Of a stretch of 7,655 nt of DNA, positions 1 through 6,382 are shown one piece after another. A model generated the notes under the pieces. That model saw only the letters and a list, made by a program, of their open reading frames with translations, was not told the DNA's origin and did not search any database. The stretch spans positions 1 to 7,655 of the forward strand of contig JAVBOA010000031.1 in assembly GCA_031551135.1 (NCBI GenBank), written 5' to 3'. Each line of letters begins with the position of its first letter. The first letter of the stretch is position 1. A program made the translations under genes and the position numbers. The DNA comes from JAITVM01 sp031551135. GTDB lineage: Bacteria; Bacillota; Clostridia; Lachnospirales; JAITVM01.

Positions 1-160
1 CCCTGGCTATCCTTTCTTCTATCGAATTTTCGAGCTTCTCCAGTTTTTCCTTGAATTCCCGATTCTCTATTTTCTTCAATTTATTTTCTTGCTTCAGATT
101 TTCATTTTCTATTGTTAATTCTTCTATTTGCTTTATTAAGCCTCTATTATAATCTCTCAT
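1..160 (-). CDS. N-terminal fragment of a probable IS66-like transposase (runs off the window)
   Basis: The minus strand is open from an ATG at 158-160 to the window edge, giving 53 residues that begin MRDYNRGLIKQIEELTIENE. A stop codon lies in frame two codons upstream, so this ATG is the first possible start. The peptide is almost wholly charged helix with regularly spaced Leu/Ile (a coiled coil), ending in EERIAR. From memory of the family, such a leader precedes the zinc-binding and catalytic regions of clostridial IS66-like transposases; none of those domains is inside the window, so the family call is inference. No good Shine-Dalgarno site sits at 5-12 bases; a purine-rich CAGGGG lies about 30 bases upstream. 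Any other coiled-coil protein remains possible. Confidence 0.45.
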   Translation of the reverse strand, partial: MRDYNRGLIKQIEELTIENENLKQENKLKKIENREFKEKLEKLENSIEERIAR

Positions 161-288
161 ATACTATTTATACCATTTTTCGCTTTTTTTGCTACCCCTG
201 CTGAATAGTAACCTTTACCGTGTTTTCGACCTTTTCTTCACTTAATATTGATTGCAATATTTATTTTATCATGATATTCTTTTTTATG

Positions 289-353
289 AGAGCACCCACT
301 GAGTATTTATTTTTCTGGTTAATTAATTATACTCTTTTTTGGTGCTCTTTTTT
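289..353 (+). terminator. Long hairpin with T tract upstream of the lipoprotein gene
   Basis: AGAGCACC (289-296) pairs perfectly with GGTGCTCT (341-348), and inside it GAGTAT (301-306) pairs with ATACTC (329-334). The two helices are separated by an internal loop and capped by 22 bases. A T tract continues to 353. Read rightwards it has the shape of an intrinsic terminator, which would stop transcripts entering from the left before the lipoprotein promoter. Read leftwards there is no T tract, but the hairpin would lie in the leader of the transposase transcript. The loop is longer than usual for a terminator. The remainder of the gap at 161-288 shows no gene I can support. Confidence 0.5.
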
Positions 354-390
354 ACTTTTTATGGATAATCGACAGGACTGTTAAAAAATC

Positions 391-419
391 TTGAGATTTC
401 AAATATTTAAAGGTATAAT
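391..419 (+). promoter_or_regulatory. Sigma-A-type promoter of the lipoprotein gene
   Basis: TTGAGA (391-396), a 17-base spacer and a perfect TATAAT (414-419) match the vegetative consensus closely. Transcription would begin near 426, leaving a leader of about 40 bases that carries the GGGGAGGG ribosome binding site at 453-460, five bases before the ATG. Confidence 0.75.
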
Positions 420-465
420 TTATAAGAATAAGTATGTACATTATGCTTTTATGGGGAGGGATTAA

Positions 466-1563
466 ATGAAAAAATTACGCATTGTTCTTTGTTTAATTAT
501 TTTTACCTTGACTTTTTCATCTTGCACATCTGCCGATAAAAAGGTGCGTGAAAATCTTGAATCAACGCTGTTAAGCCTTAAAAATAATGAAGAAACCGCT
601 ATAAAAGAATTTATGAATACAATTGCCCCCGGCGAAAATTTTGACGAATACAGAGCGCTTTTCATGGAGATGCTGAAAAAAATAGATTATGAAATTCTAT
701 TGACAGAAAAAGTAAAAGATCAAGACGTTGTTGCTTGTGAAGTTAAGCTTAATACAAAAGAGATTGATACATTAATTGAAGATTTTTATAAAAATATAAT
801 TAATGACAATATAGATGCAATTCTTTTATCCAATTATATGAGCAAAGAGGATATAAACAAAAATGCGGTAAAGAGCATGACCAAGGAATATAGCGAAAAA
901 TATTTAGTATTTAAAAACAAAGAAGCAAATATAAATCTCGATTACAAAAAAATAAACTCGAAATGGGTTATGGATGACAAATTAGCTTTTTATAATGCGC
1001 TATTAGGCGATTTTATGGACAAAAGCGAAACTTATAAAAATGAAAAATTACCGACATTATTTATCGAGTCGTTTTTGGACAGGCTGAAGAAAATAGACGC
1101 AGAGCAGATTTCTGCTTTATCAAATGGCGAGGACGCTGATAAAAGCAGTGCTCAATACGAATTGTACGCTAAATTTTACAATAATATGGATTATGAAATA
1201 AAAGACACTCAGGATTTAGGCGACGGAAAAACTAAATTTTCAATAAAAATTGATATAATCGACCCCGAAAAGACTTTTAAGGATTTTGGCGACAAATATG
1301 TTTCATATATCAAAAATTCTATTGACTCAAAAAAAACACCGACAAATGATGAGCTCGGAATGATGACGTATAAACTATTGATGACGAGCATCGACGATAA
1401 TAAGACAAACAAAATTTCAAAAGATGCGGAACTCATAGTTGACAGTGTTTTGAATATTGAGAATTTGGGAGATTTTTTCAAACTCGTCTTGGACGACGTA
1501 GCACAAAATTCTACTAATACAACAAAAGAAATCTCCGAACGAATCAAAAATCTTTATTCATAA
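466..1563 (+). CDS. Predicted surface lipoprotein with two tandem copies of one module
   Basis: A 365-residue protein with a lipoprotein signal: MKK-R, a hydrophobic stretch (residues 5-17), then FSSC with the acylated cysteine at 20. Phe at -3 is a little off the usual Leu. The mature, Lys- and Glu-rich protein should be tethered to the outer face of the membrane. It contains two related halves: residues about 26-190 and 196-348. The clearest match is residues 65-117 against 233-287, sharing a central DYEI, followed by beta-prone segments and a helix ending in NID or SID. The layout (helices, then strands) recalls NTF2/cystatin-like domains of Firmicute lipoproteins such as those labelled DUF5105, but I cannot confirm the family and no catalytic motif is seen. 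The gene has its own promoter and terminator, and the ATG sits behind a strong binding site. Function unknown. Confidence 0.88.
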   Translation: MKKLRIVLCLIIFTLTFSSCTSADKKVRENLESTLLSLKNNEETAIKEFMNTIAPGENFDEYRALFMEMLKKIDYEILLTEKVKDQDVVACEVKLNTKEIDTLIEDFYKNIINDNIDAILLSNYMSKEDINKNAVKSMTKEYSEKYLVFKNKEANINLDYKKINSKWVMDDKLAFYNALLGDFMDKSETYKNEKLPTLFIESFLDRLKKIDAEQISALSNGEDADKSSAQYELYAKFYNNMDYEIKDTQDLGDGKTKFSIKIDIIDPEKTFKDFGDKYVSYIKNSIDSKKTPTNDELGMMTYKLLMTSIDDNKTNKISKDAELIVDSVLNIENLGDFFKLVLDDVAQNSTNTTKEISERIKNLYS

Positions 1564-1575
1564 AATTTACTTATG

Positions 1576-1599
1576 CAGGGGCTTAGCGCCCCTGTTTTT
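1576..1599 (+). terminator. Intrinsic terminator of the lipoprotein gene
   Basis: CAGGGGC (1576-1582) and GCCCCTG (1588-1594) form a 7-bp GC-rich stem with loop TTAGC, followed by TTTTT (1595-1599). It starts 12 bases after the lipoprotein stop. The convergent small gene ends at 1598, so the same stem also lies just past that gene's stop, but read leftwards it has no proper T tract. Confidence 0.9.
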
Positions 1600-1729
1600 A
1601 GTATTCGCTGAATAATAAATATATCAGCAGGAGCAGTAAAATGTTTTCTGTATTTGACCTGCCTTTTTTTACTTTCGAATGTTTTCTGAAAGGCTCGGGA
1701 ATATCTGAAAGACCTTCATATGTACTCAT
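1598..1729 (-). CDS. 43-aa small protein with hydrophobic Leu-rich C-terminal tail
   Basis: A minus-strand frame from ATG (1727-1729) to TAA (1598-1600) encodes 43 residues. The polar N-terminus starts MSTYEGLSDIPEPF, followed by a basic stretch KHSKVKKGR (residues 16-24) and a terminal hydrophobic segment ENILLLLLIYLLFSEY (28-43). A strong ribosome binding site AGAGGTG lies six bases before the ATG, which separates it from chance frames. The hydrophobic run is about 12 residues, short for a full membrane span, so membrane association or self-assembly are both possible. Small clostridial proteins ending in a short acidic or polar residue followed by Leu/Ile repeats are familiar to me, some near sporulation genes, but I cannot name this family. 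It ends at the terminator shared with the convergent lipoprotein gene. No clear vegetative promoter precedes it. Confidence 0.7.
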   Translation of the reverse strand: MSTYEGLSDIPEPFRKHSKVKKGRSNTENILLLLLIYLLFSEY

Positions 1730-1735
1730 TATTTT

Positions 1736-1742
1736 CACCTCT
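1736..1742 (-). promoter_or_regulatory. Ribosome binding site of the 43-aa gene
   Basis: The minus strand reads AGAGGTG here, six bases ahead of the ATG at 1727-1729. This near-consensus Shine-Dalgarno sequence is the main evidence that the short frame is translated. Confidence 0.7.
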
Positions 1743-1862
1743 GAATATTCTGCTTTAATTTTATTGGATTTCCGTTTATACTATTTTCAATATAAAGGAT
1801 AGAAAAAAATGAAAATAGTATTATATATAAATTTATATGTCCAAACTAAAAAGAATATTCTG
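1743..1862. repeat. Imperfect long palindrome, possibly a MITE-like or regulatory element
   Basis: ATACTATTTTCA (1778-1789) is the exact inverse complement of TGAAAATAGTAT (1810-1821), with 20 bases between. Outside this, the self-complementary GAATATTC occurs at 1743-1750 and again at 1853-1860, so the two halves are roughly symmetrical about 1800, although the sequence between inner and outer arms matches poorly. It lies upstream of both the minus-strand small gene and the plus-strand synthase promoter. It could be a small mobile element, a binding site for a dimeric regulator, or chance symmetry in very AT-rich DNA. Confidence 0.35.
1809..1828 (+). repeat. 20-base intergenic motif, copy 1
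   Basis: ATGAAAATAGTATTATATAT here differs at one base from the sequence at 4797-4816, just ahead of murE. The first 12 bases also occur inverted at 1778-1789. Role unknown. Confidence 0.4.
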
Positions 1863-1926
1863 TATAGTTAAAATCGGATAAAATGCAAGATTCATATTTA
1901 AAAATTGCATTTTTATGATTTTTATA

Positions 1927-1955
1927 TTGACATGGATATTTTTTAAGTATAGAAT
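1927..1955 (+). promoter_or_regulatory. Sigma-A promoter of the citrate synthase-isocitrate dehydrogenase operon
   Basis: A perfect TTGACA (1927-1932), a 17-base spacer and TAGAAT (1950-1955) form a strong vegetative promoter. The start of transcription would be near 1962, about 100 bases before the first gene. Confidence 0.8.
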
Positions 1956-1961
1956 ATCTTA

Positions 1962-2061
1962 AATACTTTTGAAATTTTGGGATAAAATTTTTTATCTCTT
2001 TAAATTAAAAATTTGAATTTTTTAAAAATAAAAAATTCGTTATGAACAATGGGGGTGTATT
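1962..2061 (+). other. AT-rich ~100-base leader of the synthase operon
   Basis: The predicted 5' leader is nearly all A and T. Two weak hairpins can be drawn: GGGATAAA with TTTATCTC (about 1979-1998), and GAATTTTT with AAAAATTC further down. Neither is followed by a convincing terminator, and I recognise no T-box, riboswitch or leader-peptide gene. It ends in a strong binding site GGGGGTG (2051-2057) before the ATG at 2062. Confidence 0.4.
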
Positions 2062-3423
2062 ATGTTTTTATTTAGTGATAAAACAAATTTACTGGAACGG
2101 CAAGAAGTTTCTTTTCCGCTGCAAGATGTCTCCGAACCGAATTTATACCGTAATCTTTTCTCTTATTCTGAAGTCCCCAAAATAGCTTTTAATCATCGGA
2201 TCGTGCCGATAGATATGCCGAAAGAAATTTGGATAACGGACACAACATTTCGAGACGGACAGCAATCGAGAGAGCCGTATACCGTTTCTCAAATAACGCA
2301 TCTTTTTGATTTGCTGAATAAATTATCCGGACCAAACGGAATTATCAGGCAATCTGAGTTTTTTGTTTATTCTCAAAAAGATCAGGAAGCCGTTTATAAA
2401 TGCCTCGAAAAAGATTATAAATTTCCGGAAGTAACTTGCTGGATACGCGCGACGGATAAAGATTTCGAACTTGTAAAATCGATTGGAATAAAAGAAACCG
2501 GAATTTTAGTAAGCTGTTCGGATTATCATATATTTCATAAATTAAATATGACCAGAGGTCAAGCAATAAAACATTATTTAAGTGTAATTAGAAAATGCAT
2601 CGAATATGGAATCCGTCCGAGATGCCATTTTGAAGATATCACTCGTGCGGATTTTTATGGATTCGTCGTACCTTTTGCGAAGGAATTGATGGATCTTATG
2701 GAAGAAACAAAAGTTCCCGTAAAAATAAGAGCTTGCGATACAATGGGATATGGCGTTACATTTCCGGGTGCAGTTTTGCCTAGGTCGGTGCCGGGTATAA
2801 TTTACGGTTTGCATCATTACGCAAAAGTTCCACACGAGCTTTTGGAATGGCATGGACATAACGATTTTTATAAAGCAGTGGCAAATGCTTCCTATGCTTG
2901 GCTTTTCGGAGCAAGCGGAGTAAATTGTTCGCTGATGGGAATCGGAGAGCGCACAGGAAATACGCCGCTCGAATCGATGGTTATAGAATACGCGCAGTTC
3001 AGAGGTACTTTTGACGGGATGGATCCGACGGTTATCACCGAAATTGCAGATTATTTCAAAAATGAAATCGGCTATGATATTCCGCCGATGACACCTTTTA
3101 TCGGGGATTCTTTCAATGTAACAAGAGCGGGAATCCACGCAGATGGCTTATTTAAAAACGAGGAAATTTATAATATTTTTGATACGGAAAAATTGCTTAA
3201 TCGGCCGGTAGAAATTGCGATTTCCAAAACATCGGGCTTGGCCGGCGTAGCACATTGGATTAATAAAAATTTTGCCGAATTTTCTTTTCCAAAAGACCAC
3301 GGTGTAGTAAAATATGTAAAGGATTGGGTTGACAAAGAATATGAAAATGGCAGGGAAGTTGTGATTTCAACTGCCGAATTATTTAAGATTACAAAAAAAG
3401 CTTTAGAGATATTTGCAGAATAA
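2062..3423 (+). CDS. Probable (Re)-citrate synthase (isopropylmalate/homocitrate synthase family)
   Basis: A 453-residue enzyme of the DRE-TIM (HMGL-like) family, which condenses acetyl-CoA with a 2-oxo acid. Seen in the sequence: DTTFRDGQQ (residues 60-68, metal ligand Asp65), HFEDITRAD (189-197), the metal-binding HGHND (264-268), the N-x-S-x-MGIGERTGN loop (288-300) and TRAGIHADG (354-362). The barrel spans roughly 55-330. About 120 residues follow, too little for the barrel-linked regulatory domain of ordinary LeuA, and there is a ~50-residue N-terminal extension. Clostridial (Re)-citrate synthases belong to this family and are often mislabelled isopropylmalate synthase. The next gene, with isocitrate dehydrogenase residues, favours oxaloacetate as acceptor and a role in making 2-oxoglutarate for glutamate. 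Family membership is firm; substrate is inferred. Alternatives are homocitrate, isopropylmalate or citramalate synthase. The start is supported by GGGGGTG upstream. Confidence 0.72.
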   Translation: MFLFSDKTNLLERQEVSFPLQDVSEPNLYRNLFSYSEVPKIAFNHRIVPIDMPKEIWITDTTFRDGQQSREPYTVSQITHLFDLLNKLSGPNGIIRQSEFFVYSQKDQEAVYKCLEKDYKFPEVTCWIRATDKDFELVKSIGIKETGILVSCSDYHIFHKLNMTRGQAIKHYLSVIRKCIEYGIRPRCHFEDITRADFYGFVVPFAKELMDLMEETKVPVKIRACDTMGYGVTFPGAVLPRSVPGIIYGLHHYAKVPHELLEWHGHNDFYKAVANASYAWLFGASGVNCSLMGIGERTGNTPLESMVIEYAQFRGTFDGMDPTVITEIADYFKNEIGYDIPPMTPFIGDSFNVTRAGIHADGLFKNEEIYNIFDTEKLLNRPVEIAISKTSGLAGVAHWINKNFAEFSFPKDHGVVKYVKDWVDKEYENGREVVISTAELFKITKKALEIFAE

Positions 3424-3429
3424 AATTTT

Positions 3430-3434
3430 GGAGG
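3430..3434 (+). promoter_or_regulatory. Ribosome binding site fixing the isocitrate dehydrogenase start
   Basis: GGAGG lies five bases before the ATG at 3440. It decides against a longer frame that opens with TTG at 3413 inside the end of the upstream gene, which has no such site and would only add nine residues. Confidence 0.85.
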
Positions 3435-3439
3435 AAAAA

Positions 3440-4585
3440 ATGGACACAGCAATAGCGAAATTTAAAGAACTTATCGAAAAACAATTAGCACGTGTGGAAA
3501 AAATGAAATCCGATAAAGAATTTATCGATTATGCTAAACTGGATAAAATAATTATCGGCGTTTGCGGCGGAGACGGAATCGGCCCGGCGATTACAAATCA
3601 AGCAAAACGTATTTTAGAATTTTTGCTGAGTGATTATTCGGATAAAATTGAATTTAAAGATATCGAAAATTTGACTATTGAATACCGTGTTGAAAAAATG
3701 AAAGCGATTCCGGATGATGTTTTGGAGGAGCTTAAAAAATGTCATGTAATTTTAAAAGGCCCGACAACCACGCCGCGTTCGGGTGACCCTTGGCCGAATA
3801 TCGAATCCGCAAATGTTTCGATGCGTAAAGAATTGGATTTATTTGCAAATGTGCGTCCGGTCTCTTTGCCGGAACAGGGAATCGATTGGACTTTTTTCAG
3901 GGAGAATACAGAAGGCGCATATGCGCTGGGCTCGAACGGATTTGCGTTTAATGATGATTTGATGTTTGATTTTACAGTAACAACAGCGGACGGAACAGAA
4001 AGAATTATTCGTACAGCCTTTGATTTTGCGCAAAAAAATAATAAAACACGCGTAACGGCGGTTACTAAAGCAAATATTATTAAAACGACTGACGGGTATT
4101 TTTTAAAACGATTTTATGAAATAGCCAAAGAATATCCGGAAATAAAATGCGACGATTGGTATATTGATATTATGACTGCTAAATTGATCGACGAAAAGCG
4201 CAGAAAAGATTTTCAGGTCCTGGTGCTGCCGAATTTATACGGCGATATTTTGACCGACGAAGCCGCAGAATTTCAAGGCGGTGTCGGAACGGCCGGTAGT
4301 GCGAATATCGGAAAAAAATATGCAATGTTTGAGGCTATTCACGGTTCTGCACCGAGAATGGTGGAAGAGGGCAGAGATAAATACGCCGACCCTTGTTCAA
4401 TGATTCGCGCCGCTGAAATGCTTCTTTCGCATATTGGATTTCAAAAAGAATCTATTTTGCTGAAAGAAGCCTTGAATATCTGTACAGTTACCGAGAAAAA
4501 ATTGGAGATTACAGGAAGAAACACAGGTGCAACGGGCGGGGAATTTGCCGATTATATAATTGAAACAATTAAAAAATTAAAATAA
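3440..4585 (+). CDS. icd: Isocitrate dehydrogenase (isocitrate/isopropylmalate dehydrogenase family)
   Basis: A 381-residue cytoplasmic enzyme that oxidises and decarboxylates isocitrate to 2-oxoglutarate. Seen: GDGIGP (44-49), KGPTTTP (107-113), the substrate loop with Ser123, Asn125, Arg129 and Arg139, RENTEGAY (154-161), catalytic Lys210 in TKANIIK, the metal-binding stretch NLYGDILTDEAA (265-276) and EAIHGSAP (298-305). The S-x-N-x-x-x-R spacing and the second Arg ten residues on match the isocitrate-binding loop of E. coli Icd (Ser113, Asn115, Arg119, Arg129); isopropylmalate dehydrogenases have leucines there. After HGSAP the protein has Arg-Met, where NAD enzymes usually carry Asp-Ile and E. 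coli Icd Lys-Tyr, so the cofactor is uncertain. A ~35-residue N-terminal helix precedes the first strand. The gene lies 16 bases after the synthase and is followed by a terminator, so the two form one operon. Confidence 0.87.
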   Translation: MDTAIAKFKELIEKQLARVEKMKSDKEFIDYAKLDKIIIGVCGGDGIGPAITNQAKRILEFLLSDYSDKIEFKDIENLTIEYRVEKMKAIPDDVLEELKKCHVILKGPTTTPRSGDPWPNIESANVSMRKELDLFANVRPVSLPEQGIDWTFFRENTEGAYALGSNGFAFNDDLMFDFTVTTADGTERIIRTAFDFAQKNNKTRVTAVTKANIIKTTDGYFLKRFYEIAKEYPEIKCDDWYIDIMTAKLIDEKRRKDFQVLVLPNLYGDILTDEAAEFQGGVGTAGSANIGKKYAMFEAIHGSAPRMVEEGRDKYADPCSMIRAAEMLLSHIGFQKESILLKEALNICTVTEKKLEITGRNTGATGGEFADYIIETIKKLK

Positions 4586-4599
4586 GATTTTTATTCTAT

Positions 4600-4625
4600 G
4601 CTCTCGAATTTTCGGGAGCTTTTTT
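4600..4625 (+). terminator. Intrinsic terminator closing the synthase-dehydrogenase operon
   Basis: GCTCTCGA (4600-4607) pairs with TCGGGAGC (4612-4619), with one G-T pair and loop ATTT, followed by six T. It begins 15 bases after the dehydrogenase stop. Confidence 0.9.
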
Positions 4626-4687
4626 GTACTCAATTTTATTTTTTTATAATTGTTCACTTTTTTACACAGAAAAATCATACTCATCTA

Positions 4688-4716
4688 TTAACATTTTTTG
4701 TTTTTATGTTTATAAT
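4688..4716 (+). promoter_or_regulatory. Sigma-A-type promoter of murE
   Basis: TTAACA (4688-4693), a 17-base spacer and a perfect TATAAT (4711-4716) form a good vegetative promoter. Transcription would begin near 4723, giving murE its own message with a leader of about 105 bases. Confidence 0.75.
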
Positions 4717-4722
4717 AATATT

Positions 4723-4781
4723 GCGGTTTGAATTTTGACCCATAGCATAATTTAGTTTTTTATCATAAAAAATAAAACTGC
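4723..4781 (+). promoter_or_regulatory. Possible 5'-end stem in the murE leader
   Basis: GCGGTTT (4723-4729) can pair with AAACTGC (4775-4781), including one G-T pair, and would enclose the first ~60 bases of the predicted transcript. No T tract follows, so it is not a terminator. It may protect the 5' end of the message or be incidental; I recognise no known riboswitch. Confidence 0.3.
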
Positions 4782-4796
4782 GTTTGAAATAAGTAT

Positions 4797-4816
4797 ATGA
4801 AAATAGTATTAGATAT
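4797..4816 (+). repeat. 20-base intergenic motif, copy 2, at the murE binding site
   Basis: ATGAAAATAGTATTAGATAT is identical at 19 of 20 positions to 1809-1828. It ends directly at the GGGG (4817-4820) that serves as the murE ribosome binding site. Role unknown. Confidence 0.4.
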
Positions 4817-4827
4817 GGGGTATAGGC

Positions 4828-6312
4828 ATGAAACTAACCGAATTGATTAGCGGATTAGATTGTATAAATCAAGCTCAAGATTTAGATATTGAATCGATAA
4901 AAATCAACACAAAGGCGGATTTAAAAAACAGTATTTTTATATGCATAAAAGGGCTAAACCATGACACTCACAATGATATACAAGAAATCATAGAAAAAAA
5001 TGCGGCTGTAATTGTTTGCGATAAAAATTTTGATGCAAGCAATTTTGATTTTAACTTTGTTAAAGTCGAAAATACCCGCTATGCGATGAGCGTTATTTCG
5101 GCGAATTTTTGTCAAAACATTCACAAAAAATTAAAACTCGTTGGAGTTACGGGAACAAACGGAAAAACTTCAATCGTACATTTAATAAATAATATTTTGC
5201 TGATGAATGGCAAAAATGTCGGAACTATCGGAACTTTGGGGAATTTAATAAATAATGAAGTTTTGGATATATCTTTTGCCACTTCGACGACTCCAGACCC
5301 GATTGAGCTTCATGAAATTTTTTCTGAAATGCATAATTCAAAAGCCGAATATGTTGTAATGGAAACAACGTCTCACGCATTTGCTTTAAATAAACTGGAC
5401 AATTTGGATTTTGAAATCGGGATTTTTACTAATTTAACTCAGGATCATTTAGATTTTCATAAAACATTTGAAAATTATTTGGAAGCCAAGCAGAAATTAT
5501 TCGACCGTTCAAAAATTGCTGTCGTGAATATAGACGACTCTTATTCAAATAAAATAATTGAGCGCTGCAAAAATAAATTATTCACTTATGGAATTAAAAA
5601 TGAATGTGATTTTAAAGCCGAAAATATTTCTTATTTGCCGAATGGCATTGAATACGATTTGAAAATAGATAGCAAAACCGAGAGATTTTTTGTTCCGATT
5701 CCGGGAGAATTTTCTGTATATAATTCGCTTGCCGCAATTGCATCCTGCCTGCTTTTAGGTCTGAATGTAAACGAAGTCAAAGAGGCTTTGAAAAAATTAT
5801 CAGGCGTGCCGGGAAGAATGCAATTGGTAGAAAACAAATTCGGATTCAATGTTGTCGTCGATTACGCACATACTCCCGATAGTTTGATAAATATTTTGAA
5901 ATCCGCTCGTGAATTTACAAAAGGAAAATTGATAACGGTAGCGGGTTGCGGCGGCGACAGAGACAGCTCGAAACGCCCGATAATGGGCAAAGCGGTTTTT
6001 GATTATTCAGATATTTGCATTTATACATCAGATAATCCGCGCTCGGAAGAACCTGACCATATTTTAATCCAAATGGTGCAAACTCTGCCGATTGAGAAGG
6101 ATATGAAAAAAATCTGCCGTATAATAGCCGACAGACGAGAAGCAATTAAAACTGCAATCGAATTGGCGAAAGAGGGCGATACCGTTATTTTGGCTGGAAA
6201 AGGGCATGAGGATTATCAGGAACTGAAAAACAAAATTAAAATATTTTTTGATGATACGATAGAAGCGAAAAACGCTTTAAAATATCTTGAAATAAATGAC
6301 TTTAATCATTAA
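4828..6312 (+). CDS. murE: UDP-MurNAc-tripeptide synthetase, meso-diaminopimelate-adding (MurE)
   Basis: A 494-residue cytoplasmic ATP-dependent ligase that adds the third amino acid to UDP-N-acetylmuramoyl-L-Ala-D-Glu in peptidoglycan precursor synthesis. The three Mur-ligase domains are visible: the N-terminal substrate domain (1-~100), the ATPase core with P-loop GVTGTNGKTS (106-115), TTPDP (154-158), ETTSHA (179-184), NLTQDHLDFH (202-211) and the probably carbamylated Lys221 in EAKQKLF; then the C-terminal domain with GRMQ (329-332), DYAHTPDSL (345-353), GGDRDSSKRP (375-384) and GKGHEDYQ (457-464). DNPR at 402-405 is the signature for meso-diaminopimelate; lysine-adding enzymes differ there. 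Length is that of E. coli MurE. The binding site is GGGG seven bases before the ATG. The gene has its own promoter and no other cell-wall genes beside it in the window; a tnpB element follows at once. Confidence 0.95.
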   Translation: MKLTELISGLDCINQAQDLDIESIKINTKADLKNSIFICIKGLNHDTHNDIQEIIEKNAAVIVCDKNFDASNFDFNFVKVENTRYAMSVISANFCQNIHKKLKLVGVTGTNGKTSIVHLINNILLMNGKNVGTIGTLGNLINNEVLDISFATSTTPDPIELHEIFSEMHNSKAEYVVMETTSHAFALNKLDNLDFEIGIFTNLTQDHLDFHKTFENYLEAKQKLFDRSKIAVVNIDDSYSNKIIERCKNKLFTYGIKNECDFKAENISYLPNGIEYDLKIDSKTERFFVPIPGEFSVYNSLAAIASCLLLGLNVNEVKEALKKLSGVPGRMQLVENKFGFNVVVDYAHTPDSLINILKSAREFTKGKLITVAGCGGDRDSSKRPIMGKAVFDYSDICIYTSDNPRSEEPDHILIQMVQTLPIEKDMKKICRIIADRREAIKTAIELAKEGDTVILAGKGHEDYQELKNKIKIFFDDTIEAKNALKYLEINDFNH

Positions 6313-6353
6313 TAATCATACTGCTATTTACGAATTATTGGAGGCATACAACA

Positions 6354-6382
6354 GTTAATGTTAACATTATAAAACTTTATAA
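6354..6382. repeat. Two adjacent small palindromes in the murE-tnpB gap
   Basis: TAATGTTAACATTA (6356-6369) is a perfect 14-base palindrome, and immediately after it TTATAA-AACT-TTATAA (6367-6382) forms a 6-bp stem with a four-base loop. IS605-type elements carry subterminal hairpins recognised by the TnpA transposase, so these may belong to the left end, which would then begin between the murE stop and about 6355. Equally, they may be incidental in AT-rich DNA. Confidence 0.35.

Noticed and set aside
175..258. About 22-codon minus-strand frame upstream of the transposase fragment, ending VKVTIQQG
   Set aside because: It has no ATG, GTG or ribosome binding site and is too short to distinguish from chance.
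1209..1547. 112-residue minus-strand frame within the lipoprotein gene
   Set aside because: The Ser/Phe-rich composition is what the complement of Lys/Glu-rich coding DNA gives, and the sense gene has promoter, binding site and terminator.
1962..2061. Riboswitch, T-box or attenuator in the synthase leader
   Set aside because: Only weak AT-rich hairpins are present, with no terminator, conserved T-box sequence or leader peptide.
2578..3138. 186-residue minus-strand frame inside the synthase gene
   Set aside because: It lies antisense to a gene with clear family motifs, has a Cys/His/Arg-rich composition typical of a shadow frame and no recognisable domain.
3413..3439. TTG start adding nine residues to the isocitrate dehydrogenase
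   Set aside because: It overlaps the end of the synthase and has no binding site, while the ATG at 3440 has GGAGG five bases upstream.
4784..4812. TTGAAA-17-TATTAG as a second murE promoter
   Set aside because: Transcription would start at or in the ribosome binding site, and a much better promoter lies at 4688-4716.
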